Below are positions 23,351 through 32,452 of a stretch of 64,000 nucleotides of DNA, piece after piece. The position numbers and the translations under genes are program-made. Where the stretch lies: assembly GCA_025141015.1 (NCBI GenBank), contig CP081098.1:481001-545000 (forward strand), written 5' to 3'. Position 1 is the stretch's first letter, and every line of letters starts with the position of its first letter. The DNA is from Rhodobacteraceae bacterium M382. Its GTDB lineage: Bacteria; Pseudomonadota; Alphaproteobacteria; Rhodobacterales; Rhodobacteraceae. Under the pieces are notes generated by a model. It worked only from the letters and a program-made list of their open reading frames with translations. It made no database searches and was not told the origin of the DNA.

Positions 23351-24130
23351 CTAGGCAGGGGCCATATGCGGAAAGGCGGCGGGGGCAATCCCGCCGATTC
23401 GATCGGTCAGTTCAGTGCCGAGCCTGAACAGCTCGGCCCGGATGGTGTCCTTTTGTGCGCCGGTGACACGGGCCTCGGGGGCCGCCACCGCGAGCGCACC
23501 TATGGGCGCGCGATTTGGGCCAAAAACCGGAACAGCATGCGAATGGACTTCGATTTCAAAACCGCCAACGGATTCGGCAATTCCGCGGCGTCGGACCTTG
23601 TCCAGCTCGGCCCGGATCTGTTGGGGATCGACAATGGTTCTGGGGGTGCGCGCCAGGAGGGGTCTGGACAGCACATCGTCGACGGTGGCCGGATCGGCAA
23701 AGGCCAATACGGCGAGCCCGGAGCTGGTCGCGTGATAGGAGAGAACCTCGGCGTCCTCCATTGTCACCTTTGTGGCGTGTTGGCGCGAATAGGCATGCGA
23801 CAGAGAAATCAGATGCTCCCCCTGGAGCAGAGAAATATGGGTTGTTTCACCCGTGGCTTCGGACAATTCCCGCAGGATCCGGCGAGAGACAGAGAGAATC
23901 GGGACCGACGCTTCGCGCAGTGCAGCGAGTCTCAGAACCTGCGGTCCCAGCCTGTAGGACCGGTCAGTGTCGGCCTGTTCGACGAATCCCGAATCCTGCA
24001 ATTCGCTCATCAGCCGGTAAACCGTTGCCTTGTTCATGCCTGACAGGCGGGTGAGGTCGCTCAGCCCGATTTCGGTACAGCTGTGGTTGAAATAATTCAA
24101 CAAAGACAGCGCTTTGGACACGGTTCCCAT
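23351..24130 (-). CDS. IclR-family regulator
   Basis: A 259-residue regulator. The N-terminal winged helix (residues about 1-65) contains GLSDLTRLSGMNKATVYRLMSEL in broken form (landmarks LTRLSGMNKATVYRL). The C-terminal effector domain ends with GGFEIEVHSHAVPVFGPN and GALAVAAP landmarks, typical of IclR. ATG 24130 gives the usual length and has GGGAGCC upstream; 34 extra residues are possible in frame but unlike the family. It is divergent from tctC, with palindromes at 24243-24266, so it probably controls the transporter and the catabolic genes behind it, as well as the aminotransferase on its own strand. Confidence 0.85.
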   Translation of the reverse strand: MGTVSKALSLLNYFNHSCTEIGLSDLTRLSGMNKATVYRLMSELQDSGFVEQADTDRSYRLGPQVLRLAALREASVPILSVSRRILRELSEATGETTHISLLQGEHLISLSHAYSRQHATKVTMEDAEVLSYHATSSGLAVLAFADPATVDDVLSRPLLARTPRTIVDPQQIRAELDKVRRRGIAESVGGFEIEVHSHAVPVFGPNRAPIGALAVAAPEARVTGAQKDTIRAELFRLGTELTDRIGGIAPAAFPHMAPA

Positions 24131-24242
24131 GGGTGAGTTCAGGCTCCCTTTCGTATCGTTTCCGGGGCGAACCGGGGAAATCGAAATACTTGCGTTGTTA
24201 TTTTGTTGACAGATTGGTGGGGGGTCTGTCAATCTAAATTCA

Positions 24243-24266
24243 AACCAATGGTTCGAATAATGAACC
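24243..24266. promoter_or_regulatory. Operator-like palindromes in the IclR-tctC gap
   Basis: AACCA-A-TGGTT (24243-24253) overlaps GGTTC-N7-GAACC (24250-24266). They lie 28 bp before the tctC start, in a good position for IclR control (inference). Confidence 0.45.
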
Positions 24267-24293
24267 GATGAGAATTAACCAGGGAGAGACACA

Positions 24294-25238
24294 ATGATGA
24301 TCAAGACATTGCTCAAAGGTGCGTTGGCCGGGGCCGCGTTGACCATTTCCGCCGGGGCCGCGATGGCCGAGTACCCGGAAAAACCGGTGAACTTTATCGT
24401 GCCGTGGCCGCCCGGTGACCTCGAAGATGTGCTGACCCGGATGATTGCCGATGATTTCCAGGCGGAATATGGCGTGGCAGCGGCGGTCGTGAACAAGCCC
24501 GGCGGCGGCGGCGGCCCCTTTCCTGGTGCCATCGAAGTCGCCAATGCACCGGCGGACGGCTACACGATCGGGTCGTTCGTGATCGGGGTGCCGGTTCTGG
24601 GCCACCAGATCGACATTCCACCGTTGGCCCCGGCCAAATTCGACCCGCTGGGGATTTTCCTGACCTATCCGTTTGTCATCGCGGCATCGGCGGATGCGCC
24701 GTATGGTACGATGGCTGAACTGGCCGAACACGCCAAATCCAACGACGTCGCGCTGGGCCACTTTGGCGATGTGTTGACACCGACCCAGGTGACCAAAGCC
24801 TTTGCCGTGAATGCCGGGTTCAGCTGGGGATCGGACGCGGCGTTCGACGCGCTGGATTGCAATACGCTGGCCTCGGGTGATGCGGATGTGATCAACACCA
24901 CGCTGCAGCTGATTTTGCCCTGCCTGGACAAGGTCAAGGTTCTGGTGTCGATCACGGACGAACGGATCCCGCTGATTCCGGACGCACCAACCATCGGAGA
25001 ACTGGACAGTTCCCTGAACATCGCACTGTGGAACGGTCTGTTCGTGACCAAGGACACGCCTCAGGACGTCCGTGACAAGATCATTGCCGTGGCACAGAAA
25101 ACCATGATGAGCGATCGCGCCCAGAAGGTCGCTACCGAAACCGGAGCCCTGGTCTATTGGCAGAATGCCGATGACTCGGCGGCCCGGGTGGCCGCGGACA
25201 TCGAAACCGTCGCCCGGATCGGCGAACTGCTTCAGTAA
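24294..25238 (+). CDS. tctC: Tripartite tricarboxylate transporter, periplasmic binding protein (TctC/Bug family)
   Basis: A 314-residue periplasmic substrate-binding protein. Residues 1-25 are a Sec signal peptide (MIKTLLKGALAGAAL, cleavage after AMA). The mature start EYPEKPVNFIVPWPPG is diagnostic for the Bug/TctC family, as is VVNKPGGGGG. Such proteins bind carboxylates and deliver them to TctA/TctB. Start codons 24294 and 24297 are both ATG, after GGGAGAG. A perfect 9-bp hairpin follows it and separates it from the membrane genes, likely raising the amount of binding protein. Confidence 0.93.
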   Translation: MMIKTLLKGALAGAALTISAGAAMAEYPEKPVNFIVPWPPGDLEDVLTRMIADDFQAEYGVAAAVVNKPGGGGGPFPGAIEVANAPADGYTIGSFVIGVPVLGHQIDIPPLAPAKFDPLGIFLTYPFVIAASADAPYGTMAELAEHAKSNDVALGHFGDVLTPTQVTKAFAVNAGFSWGSDAAFDALDCNTLASGDADVINTTLQLILPCLDKVKVLVSITDERIPLIPDAPTIGELDSSLNIALWNGLFVTKDTPQDVRDKIIAVAQKTMMSDRAQKVATETGALVYWQNADDSAARVAADIETVARIGELLQ

Positions 25239-25252
25239 AACGGTCTTGCACG

Positions 25253-25272
25253 GGCCGGGCCTTGGCCCGGCC
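25253..25272 (+). other. Hairpin between tctC and tctB
   Basis: GGCCGGGCC (25253-25261) and GGCCCGGCC (25264-25272), a perfect 9-bp stem with a two-base loop. No T run follows. Such stems after binding-protein genes protect the upstream mRNA from 3' decay. Confidence 0.65.
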
Positions 25273-25298
25273 TGCGCCTTGTCTGGAAAGTCGCGAAC

Positions 25299-25829
25299 AT
25301 GCCTTCCGAAAAAGAAAACCGCTTTGTCGGGCCGCGGCGCGGTCAGTTGGTCTTTGCCCTGTTTTTTGTAGTGGTTTCGATCGTTCTGCTGGGGCTGATC
25401 ACCGAACAGACCCGCTGGGTCGAAAAATCCAAACTGTTTGCCCAGCCGCGGTTCTGGCCGGCTGTTGGATTGGGGCTGATGGTGCTGTTTGGCGGGGTCC
25501 ATCTGTATCGTCTGCCGTGGCGGCATGTGTCGCGCTATGATTGGTGGGAAGTGCGCAAATGGGCGCTGGTTCTGGAATTTGCGGTCTGGTTCATGGTCTA
25601 CGTCGTGACCGTGCCGATCCTGGGCTATCTGCCGGTGACGCTGATATTCGTTCCTGCGCTGAGCTGGCGCATGGGGTATCGCAGCCGGTTCATGATGTGG
25701 GTTAGTGTCGGTTTTGCCGTCTTTGTGGTTCTGCTGTTCAAGACGTTCCTGTCGGTCAAGATTCCGGGGGGGATGATCTATGAATATCTCCCCGGTGGCC
25801 TGCGCTCCTTCTTTATTCTGTATTTCTAG
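25299..25829 (+). CDS. tctB: Tripartite tricarboxylate transporter, small membrane protein TctB
   Basis: A 176-residue membrane protein with four predicted helices (about residues 19-40, 52-66, 88-118 and 128-150), the standard TctB layout. It lies between tctC and tctA, and its family relation rests on length, topology and position since TctB proteins are poorly conserved. Start ATG 25299; it is 15 bp before tctA. The proposed cargo is a mono-, di- or tricarboxylate. Confidence 0.85.
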   Translation: MPSEKENRFVGPRRGQLVFALFFVVVSIVLLGLITEQTRWVEKSKLFAQPRFWPAVGLGLMVLFGGVHLYRLPWRHVSRYDWWEVRKWALVLEFAVWFMVYVVTVPILGYLPVTLIFVPALSWRMGYRSRFMMWVSVGFAVFVVLLFKTFLSVKIPGGMIYEYLPGGLRSFFILYF

Positions 25830-25843
25830 AGGGCTGACCCATC

Positions 25844-27463
25844 ATGGATCTTCTGCTGTCCGCCGTTGAAATTCTGATGCGCTGGGATGTGGCGCTTGCC
25901 CTGCTGGCCGGGTCTGTTGGCGGTGTCCTGATCGGGGCGATCCCGGGGGTTGGTCCGGCCGTTGCCATCGCCATCCTGTTGCCGGCCACGTTTTCCATGG
26001 ATCCCATTGTTGGCCTGACCGTGTTGCTGGGCATTTACGGGTCATCCATGTATGGCGGCGCGATTCCGGCCATTTTGATCAATACGCCAGGCACCGCCGT
26101 CAACGCGCTGACCACTTATGATGGCTATCCGATGACCGCGCGCGGAGAACCACGCCGCGCCTTGTCTCTGGCCTATTCCGCGTCGTTCTTTGGCGGTATC
26201 TTTTCGGTCATCTGCCTGATCCTGTTCGCGCCTGTGCTGGCCAAGGTTGCGCCCATGTTCGGCTCGCGCGAAATCTTCTTGGCGGCGTTGTTGGGGTTGA
26301 TCCTGGTGGTTGTCGCGCATCGGGGGCAGGCGTTGATTGCCGGGGCCTTGGCGGCCTTTGGGATCTTTATGCAGACCATCGGGTTGGAGCCGGTCAAATA
26401 TTCGCAACGCTATACATTCGGGTCTGATTTTCTGGGGGGTGGTATCAACCTGATCGTCGTTGTGCTGGGGCTGTTTGCCCTGAGCCAGGCGTTTGTCCTG
26501 CTGACGGATGAAGACGAAAAGATCCACCTGACCAAACTGCGTGGTGGCATGTTTCAGGGCCTGCGGGAATTGGTGCGTCATCCCCGTGTTGCCAGCGTGT
26601 CGGCGGCCTTTGGCGTGGTCATGGGGATGATCCCGGGGGTTGGTGAATTCACCGCGCAATTCATGTCCTACACATATGCGCAACGCTCATCCAAACGTCC
26701 GCAGGATTTCGGCAATGGCTCGTCCGAGGGGCTGATCGCCGCCGAAACCGCCAACAACGCGGTGCCTGCCGCCGCCATGGTGCCGCTGCTGGCGCTGGGC
26801 ATTCCGGGCGAGGCGCTGACCGCGATGATGTTGTCGGTGTTTTATGTGCACAACGTGGTGCCTGGGCCTGGGCTGTTCCAGAACCAGATGGATTTTGTCG
26901 TCGCGCTGTATATCGCGCTGTTGATCCTGAACGTGCTGGTTCTGGTCTTTCTGCTGTTTGCCACCAAATCGCTGATCCAGGTGGTGCGTATTCCCAACCG
27001 GTTCCTGGGCGTCTGTATCCTGACGCTGTCCTTTGTCGGGGTTTACAGCTTGCGCAATTCGGCCGCCGACTGTGTGATGGCAGCGCTGTTTGGGGTGCTG
27101 GGGTATATCCTGAAACGCCTGTCGATGCCATCGGTGCCCATTGTGTTGGGCATGGTTCTGGGCGGTATCATGGAGGTCAAGCTGCGCGCCGGGATGGCGC
27201 GGGTCAAGGAGCCTCTGGATTTCATTGATCGCCCTGTCGCGTTCATCCTGTTTCTCATCATCGTTATCGTTCTTGCGAACCACTTCCGCCGGGTGCTGAA
27301 GGACCGCAAGGAACTCAAGGAGGCCGAATGGCAGACCAGGAACTCATCAATGCGCTTCGGCAAACTGATGTCGCGCCGCAAGAACTCTTTCTTGAAGGAT
27401 CGTGGCAAGGTGGTACGGGCACGCCACTCGAAGTTACTTCGCCGATTGACGGATCTTATCTGA
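25844..27463 (+). CDS. tctA: Tripartite tricarboxylate transporter, large permease TctA
   Basis: A 539-residue inner-membrane permease with about twelve helices. The repeated family signature is visible twice: GAIPGVGPAVAIAILLP near residues 28-44 and MGMIPGVGEFTAQFMSY near residues 260-276, with YGGAIPAILINTPGT in the first half. The body of the protein ends near residue 490 with a cytosolic basic tail. The last 45 codons run inside the aldehyde dehydrogenase gene (27328 onward) in another frame, adding a basic tail, so the protein is longer than typical TctA proteins of about 500 residues. Whether this tail is made is open; the stop is the first in frame. Confidence 0.92.
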   Translation: MDLLLSAVEILMRWDVALALLAGSVGGVLIGAIPGVGPAVAIAILLPATFSMDPIVGLTVLLGIYGSSMYGGAIPAILINTPGTAVNALTTYDGYPMTARGEPRRALSLAYSASFFGGIFSVICLILFAPVLAKVAPMFGSREIFLAALLGLILVVVAHRGQALIAGALAAFGIFMQTIGLEPVKYSQRYTFGSDFLGGGINLIVVVLGLFALSQAFVLLTDEDEKIHLTKLRGGMFQGLRELVRHPRVASVSAAFGVVMGMIPGVGEFTAQFMSYTYAQRSSKRPQDFGNGSSEGLIAAETANNAVPAAAMVPLLALGIPGEALTAMMLSVFYVHNVVPGPGLFQNQMDFVVALYIALLILNVLVLVFLLFATKSLIQVVRIPNRFLGVCILTLSFVGVYSLRNSAADCVMAALFGVLGYILKRLSMPSVPIVLGMVLGGIMEVKLRAGMARVKEPLDFIDRPVAFILFLIIVIVLANHFRRVLKDRKELKEAEWQTRNSSMRFGKLMSRRKNSFLKDRGKVVRARHSKLLRRLTDLI

Positions 27464-28812
27464 CCACGCTGTCCGGCGCGTCCGTGGGCGATGTGGATCG
27501 CGCGGTGGCGTCGGCGCGGGCGTCGTTTGACGATGGGCGTTGGTCCCGGATGGCCCCGGCGGGGCGCAAGAAGATCCTGCACAAGATCGCCGACCGGATC
27601 GAAGCCGAAGCCGTTGCGCTGGCCGTGTTGGGGGTGCGTGACAATGGCACCGAATTCAACATGGCGCTCAAGGCGGAACCGGGGTCTGCGGCAGGCACAT
27701 TCCGCTATTATGCCGAGGCACTGGACAAGGTCGGTGGAGAGATTGCACCCACCGCGCCCGATGTGCTGGGTCTGGTCCACAAGGCACCGGTGGGTGTTGT
27801 CGGCGCGATTGTGCCGTGGAACTTCCCGTTGATGATCGGCGCGTGGAAGCTGGCACCCGCGTTGGCGATGGGCAATTCCGTGGTGCTGAAGCCCGCCGAA
27901 ACCGCGTCGCTGTCGTTGCTGCGGCTGGCGCAGATCTGTGCGGACTGTGGCCTGCCGGATGGCGTGCTGAACGTGGTCACGGGATCGGGCGCGGAAACCG
28001 GCGCGGCGCTGTCGATGCATATGGATGTGGACGTGCTGACCTTTACCGGGTCGGGCGGCACCGGGCGGCGGTTGCTGGAGGCCTCGGCGCGGTCGAACCT
28101 GAAGCGGTGCTATCTGGAACTGGGCGGGAAATCCCCCAACATCGTCTTTGCCGATGCGCCGGATCTGGCCAAGGCGGCAAAAGTGTCTGCGGCGGGGATC
28201 TTTCGCAATTCCGGGCAGGTCTGTGTAGCCGGGTCGCGGTTGCTCGTGCAATCGGACATTCACGATGAATTCGTCGCCATGTTACAGGCCGAAGCCCAAG
28301 CGCTGAGAGTTGGGGATCCGCTGGATCTGAACACCCAGATCGGCGCGGTGAATTCCGAGGATCAACTGGCCCGCAACCTGTCCTTTATGGACATGGTCGG
28401 TCCCGAAGGCGGCCGTATTGTCACCGGCGGCACCCGCATTTTGGCGGACACCGGCGGCACCTACATGGCGCCGACCATCGTGGCGGATGTGACCCGTGAT
28501 GCGACCCTGTTCCAGCAGGAGGTGTTTGGTCCTGTTCTGTCGGTGACCAAATTCGACACCGAAGAAGAGGCGTTGAGCCTGGCCAATGCCACCGACTTTG
28601 GTCTGGCGGCCGGGGTCTGGACCGCGAACCTGGGTCGGGCCCATCGTATGGTCGCGGGTATTCGGACCGGCGTCGTGCATGTGAACACCTATGGCGGAGC
28701 CGACAATACGGTGCCCTTGGGCGGGGTTGGGCAATCCGGTAATGGCCACGACAAATCACTGCATGCGCTCGACAAATATGTTGATCTGAAAACCGCCTGG
28801 ATTCAGTTGTGA
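27328..28812 (+). CDS. NAD(P)-dependent aldehyde dehydrogenase
   Basis: A 494-residue aldehyde dehydrogenase. Visible landmarks: NAD-binding GAIVPWNFPLMIGAWKLAP, nucleotide loop FTGSGGTGRRLLE, catalytic Glu in LELGGKSPNIVF (near residue 268) and catalytic Cys in NSGQVCVAGSRLL (near residue 302). Betaine-aldehyde/gamma-aminobutyraldehyde-like subgroup is likely. The start ATG 27328 has AAGGAGG directly upstream, although it is 136 bp inside tctA. The gene would oxidise the aldehyde made by an aminotransferase such as that at 21942, delivering an acid for CoA activation further down (inference). Confidence 0.92.
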   Translation: MADQELINALRQTDVAPQELFLEGSWQGGTGTPLEVTSPIDGSYLTTLSGASVGDVDRAVASARASFDDGRWSRMAPAGRKKILHKIADRIEAEAVALAVLGVRDNGTEFNMALKAEPGSAAGTFRYYAEALDKVGGEIAPTAPDVLGLVHKAPVGVVGAIVPWNFPLMIGAWKLAPALAMGNSVVLKPAETASLSLLRLAQICADCGLPDGVLNVVTGSGAETGAALSMHMDVDVLTFTGSGGTGRRLLEASARSNLKRCYLELGGKSPNIVFADAPDLAKAAKVSAAGIFRNSGQVCVAGSRLLVQSDIHDEFVAMLQAEAQALRVGDPLDLNTQIGAVNSEDQLARNLSFMDMVGPEGGRIVTGGTRILADTGGTYMAPTIVADVTRDATLFQQEVFGPVLSVTKFDTEEEALSLANATDFGLAAGVWTANLGRAHRMVAGIRTGVVHVNTYGGADNTVPLGGVGQSGNGHDKSLHALDKYVDLKTAWIQL

Positions 28813-28820
28813 GGCCAGAA

Positions 28821-30065
28821 ATGAGCGAAGACATGACCAAAAAAACCATTCTCGTCGCCGGCACCTATGACACCAAAGACGATGAGCTGACCTATTTGTC
28901 GGATGTGATCCGGGCACAGGGTGGCAATGTCCTGTCGATGGATGTCAGCGTTCTGGGCGATCCGTCCAAACCCACCGATGTCAGCAAACATGACGTGGCC
29001 GAGGCGGGTGGGAGTAGCATTCAGCAGGCCATAGAGTCCGGCGACGAAAACACCGCGATGCAGATCATGGCGCGTGGATCGGCGGCCAAGGCGCTGGCAT
29101 TGTATCGTGCCGGGCAGATCGACGGGGTAATCGTCCTGGGCGGGACCATGGGTACCGATCTGGCGCTGGACCTGTGTGCGGCGCTGCCGGTGGGTGTGCC
29201 GAAATATGTGGTTTCTACGGTATCATTCTCGCCGCTGATCCCGCCCGAACGACTGCCATCGGACGTTCAGATGATCCTGTGGGCCGGAGGGCTTTTTGGG
29301 TTGAATTCCATCTGCAAGGCCTCTCTGTCCCAGGCGGCAGGTGCAGTGTTGGGTGCGGCCCGAGCGGTTGAGGCGCCGAAACGGGATCGGCCGCTGATCG
29401 GCATGACGTCGTTTGGCAAGACGGTGCTGCGGTACATGGTGACGCTGAAACCGGCGCTGGAGGCGCGCGGGTTCGAAGTGGCCGTCTTTCATGCCACCGG
29501 AATGGGGGGGCGGGCCTTTGAAAGCCTCGCTGGCGAAGGAGCCTTTGCAGCGGTGTTTGACTTTGCTCCTCAGGAAGTGAGCAATCACATTTTTGGTGGG
29601 CTCAGCGCCGGGGCGGATCGGATGACCAATGCCGGGAAATCCGGCACGCCTCAGTTGATTGCGCCGGGATGTTACGATCTGGTGGATTTTGTGGGATGGC
29701 AGGATCCGCCGCAACAGTTGGTGGGGCGTGAAACCCATGCGCACAACCGGCTTCTGACGTCGGCCATGTTGGACGCGGATGAACGCCGCACCGTCGCACG
29801 CGCAATTTGTGACAAGCTGTCCGGGGCGACCGCACCTGTTGCGCTTTTGTTGCCCCAGGGCGGGTGCAATGAATGGGACCGGCCCGGCGGTGAATTGCAT
29901 GATGCTGGCGGTCTGATCGCCTTCTGTGACGAGATCAAATCAGCCTGCCCGGAAAACGTCATGCTGCACGCGATGCCAGACCACATAAATGATGCCGCAT
30001 TCTGTGATCGTGCGCTGGCGATCTTTGATGAATGGATCGCATCCGGTGTTGTGACCGGCAAATAG
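28821..30065 (+). CDS. Tm-1-like ATP-binding domain protein (UPF0261)
   Basis: A 414-residue protein of the UPF0261 family, related to the N-terminal domain of the tomato Tm-1 resistance protein. Landmarks: ILVAGTYDTKDDELTYL at the start, VIVLGGTMGTDLALDL near residue 95, a nucleotide-binding MTSFGKTVL near residue 198, and HATGMGGRAFESLAGEG near residue 228. In many bacteria it is paired with a TIM-barrel hydrolase gene; here that partner is absent. ATG 28821 is used, with GAGG upstream; a GTG at 28809 would overlap the aldehyde dehydrogenase stop. A terminator follows, closing the tct-aldehyde dehydrogenase operon. Function unknown. Confidence 0.85.
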   Translation: MSEDMTKKTILVAGTYDTKDDELTYLSDVIRAQGGNVLSMDVSVLGDPSKPTDVSKHDVAEAGGSSIQQAIESGDENTAMQIMARGSAAKALALYRAGQIDGVIVLGGTMGTDLALDLCAALPVGVPKYVVSTVSFSPLIPPERLPSDVQMILWAGGLFGLNSICKASLSQAAGAVLGAARAVEAPKRDRPLIGMTSFGKTVLRYMVTLKPALEARGFEVAVFHATGMGGRAFESLAGEGAFAAVFDFAPQEVSNHIFGGLSAGADRMTNAGKSGTPQLIAPGCYDLVDFVGWQDPPQQLVGRETHAHNRLLTSAMLDADERRTVARAICDKLSGATAPVALLLPQGGCNEWDRPGGELHDAGGLIAFCDEIKSACPENVMLHAMPDHINDAAFCDRALAIFDEWIASGVVTGK

Positions 30066-30091
30066 CACCGTTGTCTGTGACGGAACGTCGT

Positions 30092-30122
30092 GGCGGTCCC
30101 CGTGGTGGGGGTCGCCTTTTTT
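30092..30122 (+). terminator. Rho-independent terminator after the Tm-1-like gene
   Basis: GGCGGTCCCC (30092-30101) pairs with GGGGGTCGCC (30107-30116) over 10 positions including two G-T pairs, followed by six T. Confidence 0.8.
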
Positions 30123-30283
30123 GTCTTGATCGGGCCTATGGGCTCTGAATAGGCTGCGATCAAATTTGCGAAACAATGTTCCGCTTTGCGGATCCTGTGC
30201 CCTTAGTTCGGTGAAAAACAGGGGTGTAGACCATCTGTCGTTTGATTTGTGCCAGGAGGTACGTTACGTCTGGCAATACAGCG

Positions 30284-30297
30284 ACCGAACGGTCGGT
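30284..30297. promoter_or_regulatory. TetR-type operator candidate before the Pim-like operon
   Basis: ACCGAACGGTCGGT, 6 of 7 pairs matching, 59 bp before the first start codon. The ACCG...CGGT pattern is common for TetR regulators of acyl-CoA genes. A smaller symmetrical element ACGT-T-ACGT is at 30261-30269. The rest of the 290-bp gap (30066-30355) holds the terminator above and no gene. Confidence 0.55.
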
Positions 30298-30355
30298 TAT
30301 TTATATTTGATGCGACCCCGGACACGGGATGTCGGACAAGGAGAGGAAGACCACC

Positions 30356-32452
30356 ATGAGCGAAGCCATCAGATACGAACGCGTTGGTGATATCGCAGTG
30401 CTGGCAGCAGACAATCCGCCGGTCAATGCGCTGGGGCTGGCGGTTCGTCAGGGATTGCAGGCTGGGATCGAGCGGGCTGAATCCGAAGGAGCCAAGGCGG
30501 TTCTGATCTATGGAACGGGCCGCACCTATTTCGCCGGGGCGGATATTCGCGAATTCGGCAAGCCGCCACAGGAACCCGGCCTTCCCGATCTGTGCAATCG
30601 CATCGAATCTTCGCCGTTGATCGTGGTGTCGGCGCTGCATGGGACGGCGTTGGGTGGCGGGCTCGAAGTGGCGCTGTCGTCGCATTATCGCATCGCGGTT
30701 CCATCGGCCAAGGTGGGCCTGCCCGAAGTGCATCTGGGCATTTTGCCCGGCGCAGGTGGAACGCAGCGGTTGCCGCGTGTCGCAGGTGTCGAGGCGGCAT
30801 TGGACATGATCACCACCGGACGGCATGTGGGGGCTGGCGAGGCGTTGAAACTGGGGGTGCTTGACCGGGTGGTTGATGGGGACCCGCGGGACATCGGTCT
30901 GGCCTATGTACAGGAATTGCTCGACAGCGGCGCACCCCGTCGCGCTGTTGGTGAATTGCCCGCGCCTGCGCCAGTTGATTTTGATTCGGTGTATGATGCG
31001 GTGCTGAAAAAAGGCCGGGGTCAGCAATCCCCGGCGACCGCAGTGCGTTCTGTTCAGGCCGCCTGCGAAGCAGCCACGTTTCAGGATGGGATCATCCGCG
31101 AACGTGAACTGTTCATGGATCTGATGAATTCCGATCAGCGGCTGGGTCTGATTCACGCGTTCTTTAGCGAACGGGCGGTGTCGAAATTGCCCGAACTCAA
31201 AGGGGTCGAACCGCGCCCGCTGGCCTCCATTTCGGTTATTGGTGGCGGAACCATGGGGGCAGGAATCGCGACGGCCGCGCTGTTGGCTGGTTTGAATGTG
31301 ACCCTGTTGGAAATGAACGACGCCGCTGCCGCTGCAGCCAAGGGTCGGATCGAGGGCAATCTGCAGGGTGCCCTGAAACGGGGCAAGATCAGCCAGGCGC
31401 AATTCGACACCCTGACGAACCAGTCGCTGACCATGGCCACGGACTATGCCGCGCTGAGCGACGTGGATCTGGTGGTCGAAGCCGTGTTTGAAGACATGGG
31501 CGTCAAAAAACAGGTCTTTACCAAGCTGGATGAGGTCTGCAAGCTAGGTGCAATCCTGGCGTCGAACACTTCGTATCTGGATGTCGATGAAATCGCGGCC
31601 TGTACATCGCGCCCACAGGATGTCATTGGCCTGCACTTCTTTTCACCCGCACATGTGATGAAGCTGCTCGAAGTGGTCGTTGCAGAAAAGACCGCTCTGG
31701 ACGTGGTTGCGACCGGATTTGCTTTGGGCAAGTTGCTGAAAAAGATCTCGGTGCGTGCCGGTGTCTGTGATGGTTTCATCGGCAATCGGATTTTGGCCAC
31801 CTATCGCACGGCAGCTGATCATATGGTTCTGGACGGGGCTTCGCCCTTTCAGATCGACAAGGCGCTGACCGGTTTTGGTTTTGCGATGGGTCCCTATGCA
31901 GTGTCTGATCTGGCCGGGTTGGACATCGGGTGGGCGGTGCGCAAGCGCAAACGCGCCGAAGGGATGGATCCACGTGCCCGTGACAGTTCTTATGCGGACA
32001 AGCTGTGCGAAGGGGGAAATTTCGGCCAGAAAACCGGCAAGGGTTATTATGTGTACGAGGCCGGTAAACGTGGTGGCACACCCAATCCCGAGGTCATGCA
32101 ATTGATCGAAGCGGAGCGCGCAGCCAAGGGGATCACACCGCGTGACTTCAGCGACGAGGAGATCGTGCGCAAATACATGGCGGCGATGGTGAATGAAGCG
32201 GCCAAGGTCGTGGGCGAAGGCATTGCGCGGCGCCCGCTGGACGTCGATATGACCCTGCTGTTCGGCTATGGCTTCCCCCGCTATCGCGGTGGACCGCTGA
32301 AATGGGCCGATATCGTCGGTCTGTCGGATCTGCTGGACGATATCCAAACCTATGCACAGGATGACGCCTATTTCTGGCAACCCGCGCCGCTGTTGGAACA
32401 GCTGGTGGCCGATGGCCGCAGCTTTGATGATCTGAACAAGGAAACCGCATGA
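30356..32452 (+). CDS. Multifunctional enoyl-CoA hydratase/3-hydroxyacyl-CoA dehydrogenase (FadB/PimF-like)
   Basis: A 698-residue two-part enzyme. Residues about 1-190 form the crotonase domain, with the oxyanion hole in YFAGADIREF and GTALGGGLEVALSSHY and catalytic Glu in GLPEVHLGILPGAGGTQR. Residues about 295-690 form the 3-hydroxyacyl-CoA dehydrogenase, with NAD loop VIGGGTMGAGIATA and the His motif in VIGLHFFSPAHVMKLLEVV. Together they hydrate the enoyl-CoA and oxidise the 3-hydroxyacyl-CoA. The start ATG 30356 follows AAGGAGAGG. It is the first gene of a seven-gene operon similar in content to pimFABCDE of dicarboxylate degradation. The stop overlaps the thiolase start. Confidence 0.92.
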   Translation: MSEAIRYERVGDIAVLAADNPPVNALGLAVRQGLQAGIERAESEGAKAVLIYGTGRTYFAGADIREFGKPPQEPGLPDLCNRIESSPLIVVSALHGTALGGGLEVALSSHYRIAVPSAKVGLPEVHLGILPGAGGTQRLPRVAGVEAALDMITTGRHVGAGEALKLGVLDRVVDGDPRDIGLAYVQELLDSGAPRRAVGELPAPAPVDFDSVYDAVLKKGRGQQSPATAVRSVQAACEAATFQDGIIRERELFMDLMNSDQRLGLIHAFFSERAVSKLPELKGVEPRPLASISVIGGGTMGAGIATAALLAGLNVTLLEMNDAAAAAAKGRIEGNLQGALKRGKISQAQFDTLTNQSLTMATDYAALSDVDLVVEAVFEDMGVKKQVFTKLDEVCKLGAILASNTSYLDVDEIAACTSRPQDVIGLHFFSPAHVMKLLEVVVAEKTALDVVATGFALGKLLKKISVRAGVCDGFIGNRILATYRTAADHMVLDGASPFQIDKALTGFGFAMGPYAVSDLAGLDIGWAVRKRKRAEGMDPRARDSSYADKLCEGGNFGQKTGKGYYVYEAGKRGGTPNPEVMQLIEAERAAKGITPRDFSDEEIVRKYMAAMVNEAAKVVGEGIARRPLDVDMTLLFGYGFPRYRGGPLKWADIVGLSDLLDDIQTYAQDDAYFWQPAPLLEQLVADGRSFDDLNKETA

